A stretch of DNA of 64,000 bases, taken from NCBI RefSeq assembly GCF_016239305.1, contig NZ_JAEHOQ010000023.1, positions 1 to 64,000 of the forward strand, in the 5' to 3' direction. This document shows, one piece after another, positions 56,553 through 64,000 of the stretch (the first letter of the stretch is position 1; each line of letters starts with the position of its first letter). The stretch comes from Proteus vulgaris (GTDB lineage Bacteria > Pseudomonadota > Gammaproteobacteria > Enterobacterales > Enterobacteriaceae). The position numbers and the translations under genes are program-made. The notes under the pieces are model-generated. The model did not search any database and was not told the origin of the DNA. It was given only the letters and a program-made list of their open reading frames with translations.

Positions 56553-57665
56553 TCAACAACTTTCATTTAGATCAGAAAAAGTGGAATTAGGTAGATTTAT
56601 CATCACTTCAACTGTAACTCGAGGAGCTATTGCACACAGTAACTCATAACCAATAGTGCCACATGCCGTTGCAACATCGTCAACAGGTAGTTGTTCACCC
56701 CATAATTCAACTGAGCTACCATAATTGACATCGGGGAAATCCGTAACATCAACGGTTAACATATCCATCGAAATACGCCCTACCAATTGTGTTTTATGTC
56801 CATTAACAATAACTGGTGTACCATCTGGCGCATGTCTTGGATAACCATCGGCATAACCACAGGCAACAATCCCTATTCGCATATCACGCTCAGCGGTATA
56901 TCGACTGCCATAGCCTATTTGTTCACCTTTTTTCACTTGTTGAATGGCTAATATCTCACTATTAAATGTCATTACGGGTTGTAAATCGAAATCAGCAATA
57001 TCTTGCCAAACACCCGAAGGAGAAACACCATATAAAATAATGCCTGGTCGCACCCAATCTTGATATGTTTCAGGGTTAAATAACGTTGCCGCCGAATTTG
57101 CTAGACATAGAGGTAATTCTTTTACCATAGCTTGATTAATTACTGCTTTTTGCGCATCCATATTCAGCCCTGTATCTGCATTAGCAAAATGCGACATTTG
57201 TATAATAGAGCCAATGTTACTGATACTTTTAGCGCGAGCAATGGCTTGTTGATAAACATCAGAACGATAACCTAATCTATTCATTCCACTATTAAGTTTA
57301 AGATAGATATTAATGGGGCGTTCTAAGTGTGCCTTTTCTATGGCATCAAATTGCCAATCAGAGTGGATCGCCGTTGTTAGAGAGTAACGCTCTAATAAAT
57401 AAACATCTTCAGGTTTAAAAAAACCTTCAAGTAAAAGGATGGGACCTACCCACCCTTGCTCTCTTAGCATAATGGCTTTGTCTAATTCAATTAATGCAAA
57501 ACCATCTGTATGACTCAATGCTGGCCAAACACAGGATAATCCATGCCCATAAGCATCTGCTTTTACAACAGACCATACTTTGCTGCCTTTCACTCTCTCT
57601 TTGATAACAGACAGATTATGGCTTAATGCATCGAGGTTAATGGTTACTTTTGCGGGTCTGGACAT
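56553..57665 (-). CDS. dadX: Alanine racemase, catabolic (DadX type)
   Basis: This 370-residue PLP enzyme interconverts L- and D-alanine. The PLP lysine is in WSVVKADAYGHGLS, near residue 34-40. The second catalytic residue, a tyrosine, is in GEQIGYGSRYTAE, with GRISMDMLTVDVTDF beyond. Its place 13 bases after dadA on the same strand marks it as the catabolic isozyme that feeds D-alanine to DadA, rather than the biosynthetic Alr. Confidence 0.9.
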   Translation of the reverse strand: MSRPAKVTINLDALSHNLSVIKERVKGSKVWSVVKADAYGHGLSCVWPALSHTDGFALIELDKAIMLREQGWVGPILLLEGFFKPEDVYLLERYSLTTAIHSDWQFDAIEKAHLERPINIYLKLNSGMNRLGYRSDVYQQAIARAKSISNIGSIIQMSHFANADTGLNMDAQKAVINQAMVKELPLCLANSAATLFNPETYQDWVRPGIILYGVSPSGVWQDIADFDLQPVMTFNSEILAIQQVKKGEQIGYGSRYTAERDMRIGIVACGYADGYPRHAPDGTPVIVNGHKTQLVGRISMDMLTVDVTDFPDVNYGSSVELWGEQLPVDDVATACGTIGYELLCAIAPRVTVEVMINLPNSTFSDLNESC

Positions 57666-57678
57666 GATTTTTCCTCAA

Positions 57679-58983
57679 TTAATAAGCTGCATCAAGTTTT
57701 TGCCCCGGTAAGAGCAATTTAGTATTAAAGCCATCGATATACCGAAACACAGATAAATCATCAGCGGCAATGGCAGGTTTATTCCCTGAAATTAAATCAG
57801 CCAATAGTTGCCCAGAGCCACATGCCATCGTCCAACCTAATGTGCCATGCCCTGTATTTAAAGATAAATTACGATAAGCCGTTGGCCCGACAATAGGAGT
57901 ACCATCTGGCGTCATAGGTCTTAATCCTGTCCAGAATGTGGCCTTTTCTATATCGCCACCACCTTGATAAAGATCTTGTACAACCATTTTTAATGTTTCA
58001 CAGCGTGATTTTAAAACATCCAAATTAAAACCAACGACTTCCGCCATTCCACCGACACGAATTCGCTCATTAAAACGCGTTACTGCAATTTTATAGGTTT
58101 CATCGAGAATAGTTGATGTTGGTGCTCTTGAAGCATCAATAATCGGCATCGTAAGTGAATAGCCTTTAAGCGGATAAACAGGAATGGCGACTTTATTTCT
58201 CAAAAATTCCGTTGAGTAAGAGCCCATTGCAACGACGTAATGATCCGCGGTGAGTAACCCATCATGGCATTGAACGCCCGCTACTTTATCACCATCAAAT
58301 AACAAATGTTTAATTTCTTTGTTAAATAAGAATGTAACACCTGCTTCCTCTGCCATTTTAGCGAGTTTTTTCGTGAAAATTTGGCAGTCACCTGTTTCAT
58401 CATTTGGTAAACGCAAACCACCGGTGAGTTTATGACTCACATGCTCTAGTGCAGGCTCTGCTAATTTAAGTTGATCTGCCGTCAATAATTCATAAGCAAC
58501 GCCCTCTTGCTTTAAGACAGCAATATCATTAGAGGCATTATCAAATTGCTTTTGATCACGGAAAAGTTGAAGAGTTCCCCCTTGGCGCCCTTCATATTCA
58601 ATTCCCGTATCTTGACGCAACTGGCGGATACAATCACGACTATATTCAGCAATGCGCACCATCCGACTTTTATTCATAGTGTAATGTGATGCATCACAAT
58701 TGCGTAACATTTGCCACATCCAACGCAATTGGAACAGTGAACCGTCCGGTTTAATGGCTAAGGGTGCATGTTTTTGGAACATCCATTTTACTGCTTTTAA
58801 CGGAATACCTGGAGCGCCCCAAGGGGTTGCATATCCTGGCGAAATTTGGCCAGCATTGCCCGCACTGGTTTCTTCTGCGGCACTACTTTGTCTATCAACA
58901 ACAATAACTTCATGCCCTTGCTGCACAAGATACCACGCACTTGTTACACCAATAACGCCGCCACCTAAGATGATCACTTTCAT
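57679..58983 (-). CDS. dadA: D-amino acid dehydrogenase small subunit DadA
   Basis: This 434-residue FAD enzyme oxidises D-alanine to pyruvate at the inner membrane and passes electrons to the respiratory chain. The N-terminal FAD motif is [17 protein letters not shown], and family segments [21 protein letters not shown] and [14 protein letters not shown] are present. I start at the ATG at 58983, 7 bases after GGAG; the longer frame adds 26 hydrophobic residues without family support. It forms an operon with dadX. A TGTGA half-site near 59088 is a weak candidate for CRP control. Confidence 0.94.
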   Translation of the reverse strand: MKVIILGGGVIGVTSAWYLVQQGHEVIVVDRQSSAAEETSAGNAGQISPGYATPWGAPGIPLKAVKWMFQKHAPLAIKPDGSLFQLRWMWQMLRNCDASHYTMNKSRMVRIAEYSRDCIRQLRQDTGIEYEGRQGGTLQLFRDQKQFDNASNDIAVLKQEGVAYELLTADQLKLAEPALEHVSHKLTGGLRLPNDETGDCQIFTKKLAKMAEEAGVTFLFNKEIKHLLFDGDKVAGVQCHDGLLTADHYVVAMGSYSTEFLRNKVAIPVYPLKGYSLTMPIIDASRAPTSTILDETYKIAVTRFNERIRVGGMAEVVGFNLDVLKSRCETLKMVVQDLYQGGGDIEKATFWTGLRPMTPDGTPIVGPTAYRNLSLNTGHGTLGWTMACGSGQLLADLISGNKPAIAADDLSVFRYIDGFNTKLLLPGQKLDAAY

Positions 58984-59396
58984 GGCAAGACTCCAATAAT
59001 TTACATTGATATAACATAAGAATAATATTCCATACACAAAAAGCCAATATAGAATAATCATCTAGGCGAATAAAAAAGCAAATTTTAGAGTTAAGTCACA
59101 TTTGTTTATTGTTGAATAAGTAATTTTCAACGAGAATTATAAAATTAATAAATAAAATCAACAGGATAAATTTTTACTAATAAATGATAAGAATATTTAT
59201 TAATAAATTAATTTACTTTGAAGAGAATTTAATCCGTAGGAAACAAGAATGCGGATTTTATTAAAAACCAAATATAGATAGAATTTTAGACTATAATTTT
59301 TCAATTAACTAACTTTGGTAACTCTTTTTACTAAAATTAGTCTATTTAAAGCATTGCCTAAAATATGACATTTTGTTTTTTAAAAAAATAAAAAAA
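58984..59396. other. Upstream region of dadA and tail of fadR
   Basis: This gene-free stretch of about 400 AT-rich bases holds the dadA promoter. A/T-tract clusters could be Lrp sites, as in E. coli dadAX, but no motif is decisive. Confidence 0.4.
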
Positions 59397-59425
59397 CCAG
59401 CATCACAAATCAATGAGGATACTGG
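59397..59425 (-). terminator. fadR terminator
   Basis: On the minus strand CCAGTATC pairs with GATGCTGG and is followed by TTTTTTTATT, 32 bases after the fadR stop. Confidence 0.8.
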
Positions 59426-59456
59426 CCTTTTCTATTATGACAAAAACCGCAAAAAA

Positions 59457-60176
59457 TTAACGTTTAACTTCTTCCAAATCACTAGGAAGTGGTGATTGCA
59501 AACTTTGCCAGATAATCCCACTGTCTTTACCATATTGACGAACACATTCCATTACATGCTCAACATCTTTTTGTTCACATAATGCAGCTAATTTTTTATA
59601 GAATGCTAATGCAAGTTCTTTAGCTTGAATATTTGAAAAATAGTAACGACCAACACGTGTATACAGTCCTTTCAACCCATTGAGGATAAGACCATAAATT
59701 GGATTGCCTGATGCGAAAGCTAGACCACGAAAAATGTTGTAATCTAATTCACTGAATTCATCAGCACTATTTTCTGTCGTTAGCTGATGATTTAAAACTT
59801 CAATACATTTTTCAGGATTGCTTCTAAATGCAGTGCGGATAAAAATAGCTGAAATATTAGTTCTTACCGCCAATAAATTATCAATTAATTGCGGAACACG
59901 ATCATGATCGAGACGAGCTACCGTTTCAAGAATATTAAGGCCGGATGTTTCCCAGAAATTGTTTACCTTTGTTGGCTTTCCATGTTGAATCGTTAGCCAT
60001 CCATCGCGAGCAAGACGCTGTAATACTTCTCTTAATGTGGTTCTTGTTACACCAATTAATTCAGACAGTTCACGTTCCGCTGGTAGGATAGATCCAGGGG
60101 GAAAACGATTATTCCAGATGCTTTCAACAATATACTCTTCCGCAAAACCTGCGGGGCTTTGAGCCTTAATAACCAT
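59457..60176 (-). CDS. fadR: Fatty acid metabolism regulator FadR
   Basis: This 239-residue GntR-family regulator represses fatty-acid degradation and activates unsaturated fatty-acid synthesis; acyl-CoA releases it from DNA. The N-terminal winged helix-turn-helix is [20 protein letters not shown] plus [12 protein letters not shown], and the C-terminal alpha-helical acyl-CoA-binding domain follows. The length equals that of E. coli FadR (239). It is divergent from nhaB, as in E. coli. Confidence 0.96.
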   Translation of the reverse strand: MVIKAQSPAGFAEEYIVESIWNNRFPPGSILPAERELSELIGVTRTTLREVLQRLARDGWLTIQHGKPTKVNNFWETSGLNILETVARLDHDRVPQLIDNLLAVRTNISAIFIRTAFRSNPEKCIEVLNHQLTTENSADEFSELDYNIFRGLAFASGNPIYGLILNGLKGLYTRVGRYYFSNIQAKELALAFYKKLAALCEQKDVEHVMECVRQYGKDSGIIWQSLQSPLPSDLEEVKR

Positions 60177-60409
60177 ATTTTTATTTCTTCCGAAGCGATT
60201 TTTCTGCTAATAATGAAAAAGATAATATCAGAATGCGTAATTTTGATATAGCTCAACCATCATTAAATAGTGAGTGGCATCATAAAACCTGATGTAGTTT
60301 TATCAATTTATTATTACTAACGCGCTTAATTTCACAGCAATTAACGCGTACTATGGTTAGATCGCGCATGATTGCGCTTAAAATCTCTGTTTGGAGGATG
60401 AGAAACCTA

Positions 60410-61954
60410 ATGGATATGAGTATAAGACAAGCACTACTAAAGAACTTTATGGGAAATTCTCCCGATTGGTATAAGCTTGCTATTCTTACTTTTTTAATTA
60501 TCAACCCACTGATTTTTTTCTTTGTTGACCCTTTTGTCGCCGGTTGGCTGTTAGTTGTAGAATTTATTTTTACACTGGCTATGGCGTTAAAGTGTTACCC
60601 ATTACAACCCGGAGGACTACTTGCCATTGAGGCCGTCATTATTGGAATGACTAGCCCAAAACAAATTGGTCATGAAATTGCCAACAACCTTGAAGTTATT
60701 TTACTTCTCGTCTTTATGGTTGCGGGTATCTATTTTATGAAGCAATTATTACTTTTTGCTTTTACCAAATTGCTTTTATCCATTCGTTCTAAACGAATGT
60801 TATCCATCGCTTTTTGCTTTGCAAGTGCATTTTTATCTGCCTTTTTAGATGCTTTAACCGTTATCGCTGTTGTGATCAGTGTTTCTCTCGGTTTCTACTC
60901 TATTTATCATAACTTCGCCTCTAACCAAGCAGGAGCAGAGCTAAATAATGATGGATTTATTGATACGGCAGAGAAAAAACAAACATTAGAACAATTCCGT
61001 GCTTTTTTACGTAGCTTAATGATGCATGCCGGTGTAGGTACTGCATTAGGTGGCGTAATGACCATGGTAGGTGAGCCCCAAAACCTGATTATTGCAAAAC
61101 ATTTAGAGTGGGATTTTGTGACCTTCTTTATTCGAATGTCACCTGTCACAATTCCTGTTTTTTTTGCAGGTCTTGCTGTGTGCTATTTAGTAGAGCGCTT
61201 TAAGCTTTTTGGTTATGGTGCTGAATTACCTGATTTAGTTCGTAAAGTTTTAACTGAGTACGATAAGAAAAACAGTGAAAAACGCACTTCTCAAGAAAAA
61301 GCACAATTAATGGTTCAAGCATTAATTGGGATCTGGTTAATTGTTGCTTTAGCACTCCATTTAGCAGAAGTCGGTATTATTGGTTTATCTGTTATCATCC
61401 TTGCGACTGCATTTTGTGGTATTACAGAAGAGCATGCGCTTGGTAAAGCATTTGAAGAAGCCTTACCTTTCACTGCATTGTTGACCGTTTTCTTCTCTAT
61501 TGTTGCCGTTATTATTGACCAACAATTATTTGGTCCAATTATTCAGTTTGTTCTCCAAGCTTCAGAATCCTCACAGCTTTCTCTCTTCTATCTGTTTAAT
61601 GGTCTATTATCTGCTATTTCAGATAACGTTTTTGTGGGTACTGTTTATATCAGTGAGGCCTTAACGGCATTACAAGATGGATTAATTAGTCAATCACAAT
61701 ATGAACATATAGGTGTTGCCATTAATACAGGTACAAACTTACCTTCTGTCGCCACGCCGAATGGGCAAGCGGCATTCCTATTTTTATTAACCTCCGCACT
61801 ATCTCCGCTTATTCGTTTATCGTATGGACGAATGGTAATAATGGCTCTGCCATATACTATTATAATGACATTATTTGGTTTACTCGCCGTTGAATTTTGG
61901 TTAGTTCCTACAACACATTGGTTTTATGAAATAGGCCTGGTTGCTATTCCATAA
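60410..61954 (+). CDS. nhaB: Na+/H+ antiporter NhaB
   Basis: This 514-residue inner-membrane antiporter exports sodium in exchange for protons. It has about twelve hydrophobic segments; family segments include [20 protein letters not shown] near the start and [21 protein letters not shown] start at the ATG at 60410, 12 bases after GGAGG, which gives the length of E. coli NhaB (513). The ATG at 60398 touches the ribosome binding site, and the first in-frame codon at 60353 lies upstream of it. Confidence 0.94.
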   Translation: MDMSIRQALLKNFMGNSPDWYKLAILTFLIINPLIFFFVDPFVAGWLLVVEFIFTLAMALKCYPLQPGGLLAIEAVIIGMTSPKQIGHEIANNLEVILLLVFMVAGIYFMKQLLLFAFTKLLLSIRSKRMLSIAFCFASAFLSAFLDALTVIAVVISVSLGFYSIYHNFASNQAGAELNNDGFIDTAEKKQTLEQFRAFLRSLMMHAGVGTALGGVMTMVGEPQNLIIAKHLEWDFVTFFIRMSPVTIPVFFAGLAVCYLVERFKLFGYGAELPDLVRKVLTEYDKKNSEKRTSQEKAQLMVQALIGIWLIVALALHLAEVGIIGLSVIILATAFCGITEEHALGKAFEEALPFTALLTVFFSIVAVIIDQQLFGPIIQFVLQASESSQLSLFYLFNGLLSAISDNVFVGTVYISEALTALQDGLISQSQYEHIGVAINTGTNLPSVATPNGQAAFLFLLTSALSPLIRLSYGRMVIMALPYTIIMTLFGLLAVEFWLVPTTHWFYEIGLVAIP

Positions 61955-61980
61955 CAATAGTTCTAAAGTTACACCACAAA

Positions 61981-62011
61981 AATAGGACTTTTACTTGATA
62001 AAAGTCCTATT
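61981..62011 (+). terminator. nhaB terminator
   Basis: AATAGGACTTTTA and TAAAAGTCCTATT form a 13-bp stem followed by a T run, 27 bases after nhaB. Confidence 0.9.
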
Positions 62012-62127
62012 TTTTCATTAAAAGAAGATTGAATGTAAATATTTGTGAAATAACAGCTTTTAACTTTTTTTGCACTTGATTTTTGGGCAAAATAGACACT
62101 TATTTTAATATTTAAATGGACATTATT

Positions 62128-62652
62128 ATGCTGACTGCTCTTCGTCACTGGTCACAACGCCGTTTTTCATGGCTATTGCTTGCATTAACGGCAATAGGAC
62201 TTGAAGGTGCTGCATTGTATTTTCAGTACGGAATGGAATTAATGCCTTGTGTGATGTGCGTTTATCAACGCATCGCAGTATTAGGAATATTAGTTGCCGC
62301 ATTCATTGGTGCAAGCGCACCCAAAATGGCACTTATGCGTATGGCAGGTAGTTTTTTATGGCTTTATTCAGCTTACCGAGGCATTGAACTAGCTTGGGAG
62401 CATACGCAACTTATTATTAATCCATCACCTTTTGCAACATGTGACTTCTTTGTCACATTGCCTTCTTGGTTTGCATTGCAAAATTGGTTCCCTGCTGTAT
62501 TCCAAGCAACGGGTGACTGCTCTGTCAGCCAATGGCAATTCTTGACATTAGAAATGCCTCAATGGATGCTAATTATTTTCTCTGCTTACTTTGTTGTGGG
62601 TCTATTGGTCTTAATGAGCCAAATCACAAGTTCTTTTAAATCAAAAGAATAA
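62128..62652 (+). CDS. dsbB: Disulfide bond formation protein DsbB
   Basis: This 174-residue inner-membrane protein reoxidises DsbA and passes electrons to quinone. Four transmembrane helices are predicted. The two redox cysteine pairs are Cys41/Cys44 in MPCVMCVYQR and Cys105/Cys131 in FATCDFF and ATGDCSVSQW, the spacing seen in E. coli. The start at 62128 fits the family; the ATG four codons earlier is less likely. The order nhaB-dsbB is conserved. Confidence 0.95.
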   Translation: MLTALRHWSQRRFSWLLLALTAIGLEGAALYFQYGMELMPCVMCVYQRIAVLGILVAAFIGASAPKMALMRMAGSFLWLYSAYRGIELAWEHTQLIINPSPFATCDFFVTLPSWFALQNWFPAVFQATGDCSVSQWQFLTLEMPQWMLIIFSAYFVVGLLVLMSQITSSFKSKE

Positions 62653-62654
62653 AA

Positions 62655-62688
62655 AAATTGCCCTTAGTAACACTACTAGGGGCAATTT
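62655..62688. terminator. dsbB terminator
   Basis: AAATTGCCC and GGGCAATTT form the core of a stem extended by TTAGTA/TACTAG pairing, with A and T runs on the two sides. Confidence 0.8.
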
Positions 62689-62741
62689 ATTGTCGAAAAT
62701 CAAGACATTAACATTGACTAAATAATATGCTTTAACTCGGT

Positions 62742-63050
62742 TTAACCTGGAATACAAACCCCTTCAATCAAAGCTTGTTCACTACAGCGCTTACCATTAG
62801 CAAACTGACACACTGGTGTCTGCCCACCATGTAATTCATAGTTTAAAGAAGGTATCCCTCCTGAAAAAACACATGTTGCCTTAGCCGATTCATCTAAAGG
62901 AACGCTAAGACTTGTTGTCGGTATTGTTCTGCTTTTATTCACTGCTTGTGTTGATGAGTATTGTGTCTGGGTTGAACTACTGCATCCTGCAATAAAACCA
63001 AAGCCAGCTAACATAAACAGATAATATGTTGTTTTAAATTTTCTTTGCAT
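62742..63050 (-). CDS. DUF333-family lipoprotein
   Basis: This 102-residue protein has a lipoprotein signal (KTTYYLFMLAGFGFIAGC) with the acylated Cys about 22 residues from the start at 63050, which lies 8 bases after AGGG. A Ser/Thr-rich linker leads to a DUF333 domain: ATCVFSGGIPSLNYELHGG, then CQFANGKRCSEQALIEGVC, with four regularly placed cysteines. DUF333 proteins are small envelope proteins of unknown function, sometimes annotated as hemolysin-like. It is expected in the outer membrane, as no Asp follows the Cys. Confidence 0.85.
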   Translation of the reverse strand: MQRKFKTTYYLFMLAGFGFIAGCSSSTQTQYSSTQAVNKSRTIPTTSLSVPLDESAKATCVFSGGIPSLNYELHGGQTPVCQFANGKRCSEQALIEGVCIPG

Positions 63051-63083
63051 CAAAGGCACCCTAATGTCTGCTGTTATTCACTA

Positions 63084-63416
63084 TTAGTGTGAAGCACTTT
63101 TTGAGAGTAAGTTTATGACTAAAACACCAGCAATAATCAATCCCATACCGATAATGGCAGGTAGATCAAGTTTTTGTTGATAAAGGAAAACGGCTGCAAC
63201 AGAAACTAACACAATCCCTAAACCACTCCATATTGCATAAGCAATACCCAATGGCATAACTCTTACCACTTGAGAAAGTGCCCAAAAAGAAAAACAATAG
63301 CCAATGACAACAACAATGGATGGATATAATCGACTAAAGCCTTCAGAGGCTTTTAACATTGTTGTCGCAATCACTTCAGATATAATCGCCAACATTAAGT
63401 AAGTTAATCCATTCAT
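63084..63416 (-). CDS. emrE: Small multidrug resistance transporter EmrE
   Basis: This 110-residue inner-membrane protein of the SMR family exports cationic dyes and quaternary ammonium compounds in exchange for protons. Four helices are present. The essential Glu14 is in IISEVIATTM, the substrate-site Trp is in GIAYAIWSGLGIVLVS, and the C-terminal helix LPAIIGMGLIIAGVLVINLL matches EmrE closely. The length equals that of E. coli EmrE. It is transcribed alone, on the minus strand. Confidence 0.92.
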   Translation of the reverse strand: MNGLTYLMLAIISEVIATTMLKASEGFSRLYPSIVVVIGYCFSFWALSQVVRVMPLGIAYAIWSGLGIVLVSVAAVFLYQQKLDLPAIIGMGLIIAGVLVINLLSKSASH

Positions 63417-63498
63417 TTTTTCGCCTTAATCTTATACAAAGTCAATTTTGTGAATTCTATCACAAGCTCTATTGAGGATATTCATCTACGACAAATAA

Positions 63499-63532
63499 AA
63501 AAGGCATCCTTCATATCGAATAGATGCCTTTT
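63499..63532 (-). terminator. Terminator between the MFS gene and emrE
   Basis: AAAAGGCATC and GATGCCTTTT form a 10-bp stem; the minus-strand transcript continues into TTATTTGTC. Confidence 0.85.
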
Positions 63533-63549
63533 AAAATAAAAAGACTTAT

Positions 63550-64000
63550 TTAATGTTGATGAAGCTGATTTTTTTTACGGGGCTTTCCCCCCATAGAAAC
63601 GCGATAACGACTAAAAATAAAACCACACCAGATAACAGCAATAATGCTTAATATCATGCCGGCATAACCCATGCTTGGCATACCCGCATGTAAAATAACT
63701 TGATTACCAATCAAAGCTCCAGCACCAATACCAATATTAAAAATACCGGAGTAAATAGACATCGCAATATCTGTTGCATCTGGAGCTAAATCAATCACTT
63801 TAACTTGCATACCAAGACCGATACACATAAAGCCAATTCCCCAAAAGATAATCAACACAATAAATGTCGTTAAATTTTGGCTACTTATCATTAATAAACT
63901 TAAGCAAGCAGTAAGTAAAATTAGTGCAAAAAATAAAAATGATGTTGGCATCTTGGCACTGTAACGACTAAATAGCACACTACCAATAATACCAGCACCA
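63550..64000 (-). CDS. sotB: C-terminal part of a SotB-like MFS sugar efflux transporter (5' truncated)
   Basis: The frame is open through the right edge and encodes the last 149 residues of an MFS protein. It begins with GAGIIGSVLFSRYSAK, then four hydrophobic helices, with the family sequence IGAGALIGNQVILHAG near the end and a basic, His-ended tail. This resembles the DHA1-family SotB (YdeA), which exports arabinose and related sugars, but the N-terminal half is outside the window and other DHA1 transporters share these features. Confidence 0.75.
   Translation of the reverse strand, partial: GAGIIGSVLFSRYSAKMPTSFLFFALILLTACLSLLMISSQNLTTFIVLIIFWGIGFMCIGLGMQVKVIDLAPDATDIAMSIYSGIFNIGIGAGALIGNQVILHAGMPSMGYAGMILSIIAVIWCGFIFSRYRVSMGGKPRKKNQLHQH

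Overview
The window looks like the chromosome of a Proteus-type member of the Morganellaceae (Enterobacterales). Protein sequences are enterobacterial, the DNA is AT-rich, and the order rssB, galU, hns, tdk, adhE, ychE, opp and the order topB, selD, ydjA, sppA, ansA, pncA follow E. coli with local insertions and losses. The genus is inferred from memory of these proteins, not from a search.

Layout. 1-2.5 kb: end of a type VI secretion effector locus (Tle3-like lipase plus the tail of the gene before it). 2.6-10.1 kb: oligopeptide ABC operon oppABCDF with an extra upstream oppA copy. 10.7-15.1 kb: nirBD-cysG nitrite reduction operon with an FNR-type promoter and no nirC. 15.3-20.4 kb: a second complete peptide/nickel/opine-class ABC importer. 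20.5-27 kb: ychE, adhE (long inverted repeat in its leader), an IS3-family remnant, tdk, hns. 27-32.2 kb: a UDP-glucuronate 4-epimerase-like gene, galU, rssB, ychJ, purU. 32.4-34.6 kb: tRNA-Tyr, a LysR-type regulator, xthA.

34.7-41.8 kb is the accessory region of interest. It is visibly more AT-rich than its surroundings and sits between xthA and topB. It is a compact minus-strand operon: a 59-residue peptide starting with GTG, an intrinsic terminator, a SPASM radical SAM enzyme, a second radical SAM enzyme, a small SAM methyltransferase, and a 1262-residue UvrA-like ABC protein with three UvrA-type modules, the third degenerate. The peptide ends CWGNHSDYTHGY, which reads as three consecutive aromatic-x-polar triplets (WGN, HSD, YTH), the kind of site used by three-residue cyclophane-forming radical SAM enzymes. 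I interpret the region as an uncharacterised RiPP cluster. By analogy with DrrC, the UvrA-like protein may give self-protection against a DNA-directed product. No dedicated exporter or protease is present.

42-64 kb is mostly core genome: topB-selD-ydjA, sppA, ansA-pncA, yeaC, msrB, gapA, yeaD, mipA, an orphan hypF, the D-alanine catabolic pair dadA-alr, fadR, nhaB, dsbB, a DUF333 lipoprotein, emrE and a truncated sotB-like MFS gene at the right edge. Start codons were moved wherever family alignment, a signal peptide or a ribosome binding site argued for a different start. All calls come from reading the sequence; no database search was possible.
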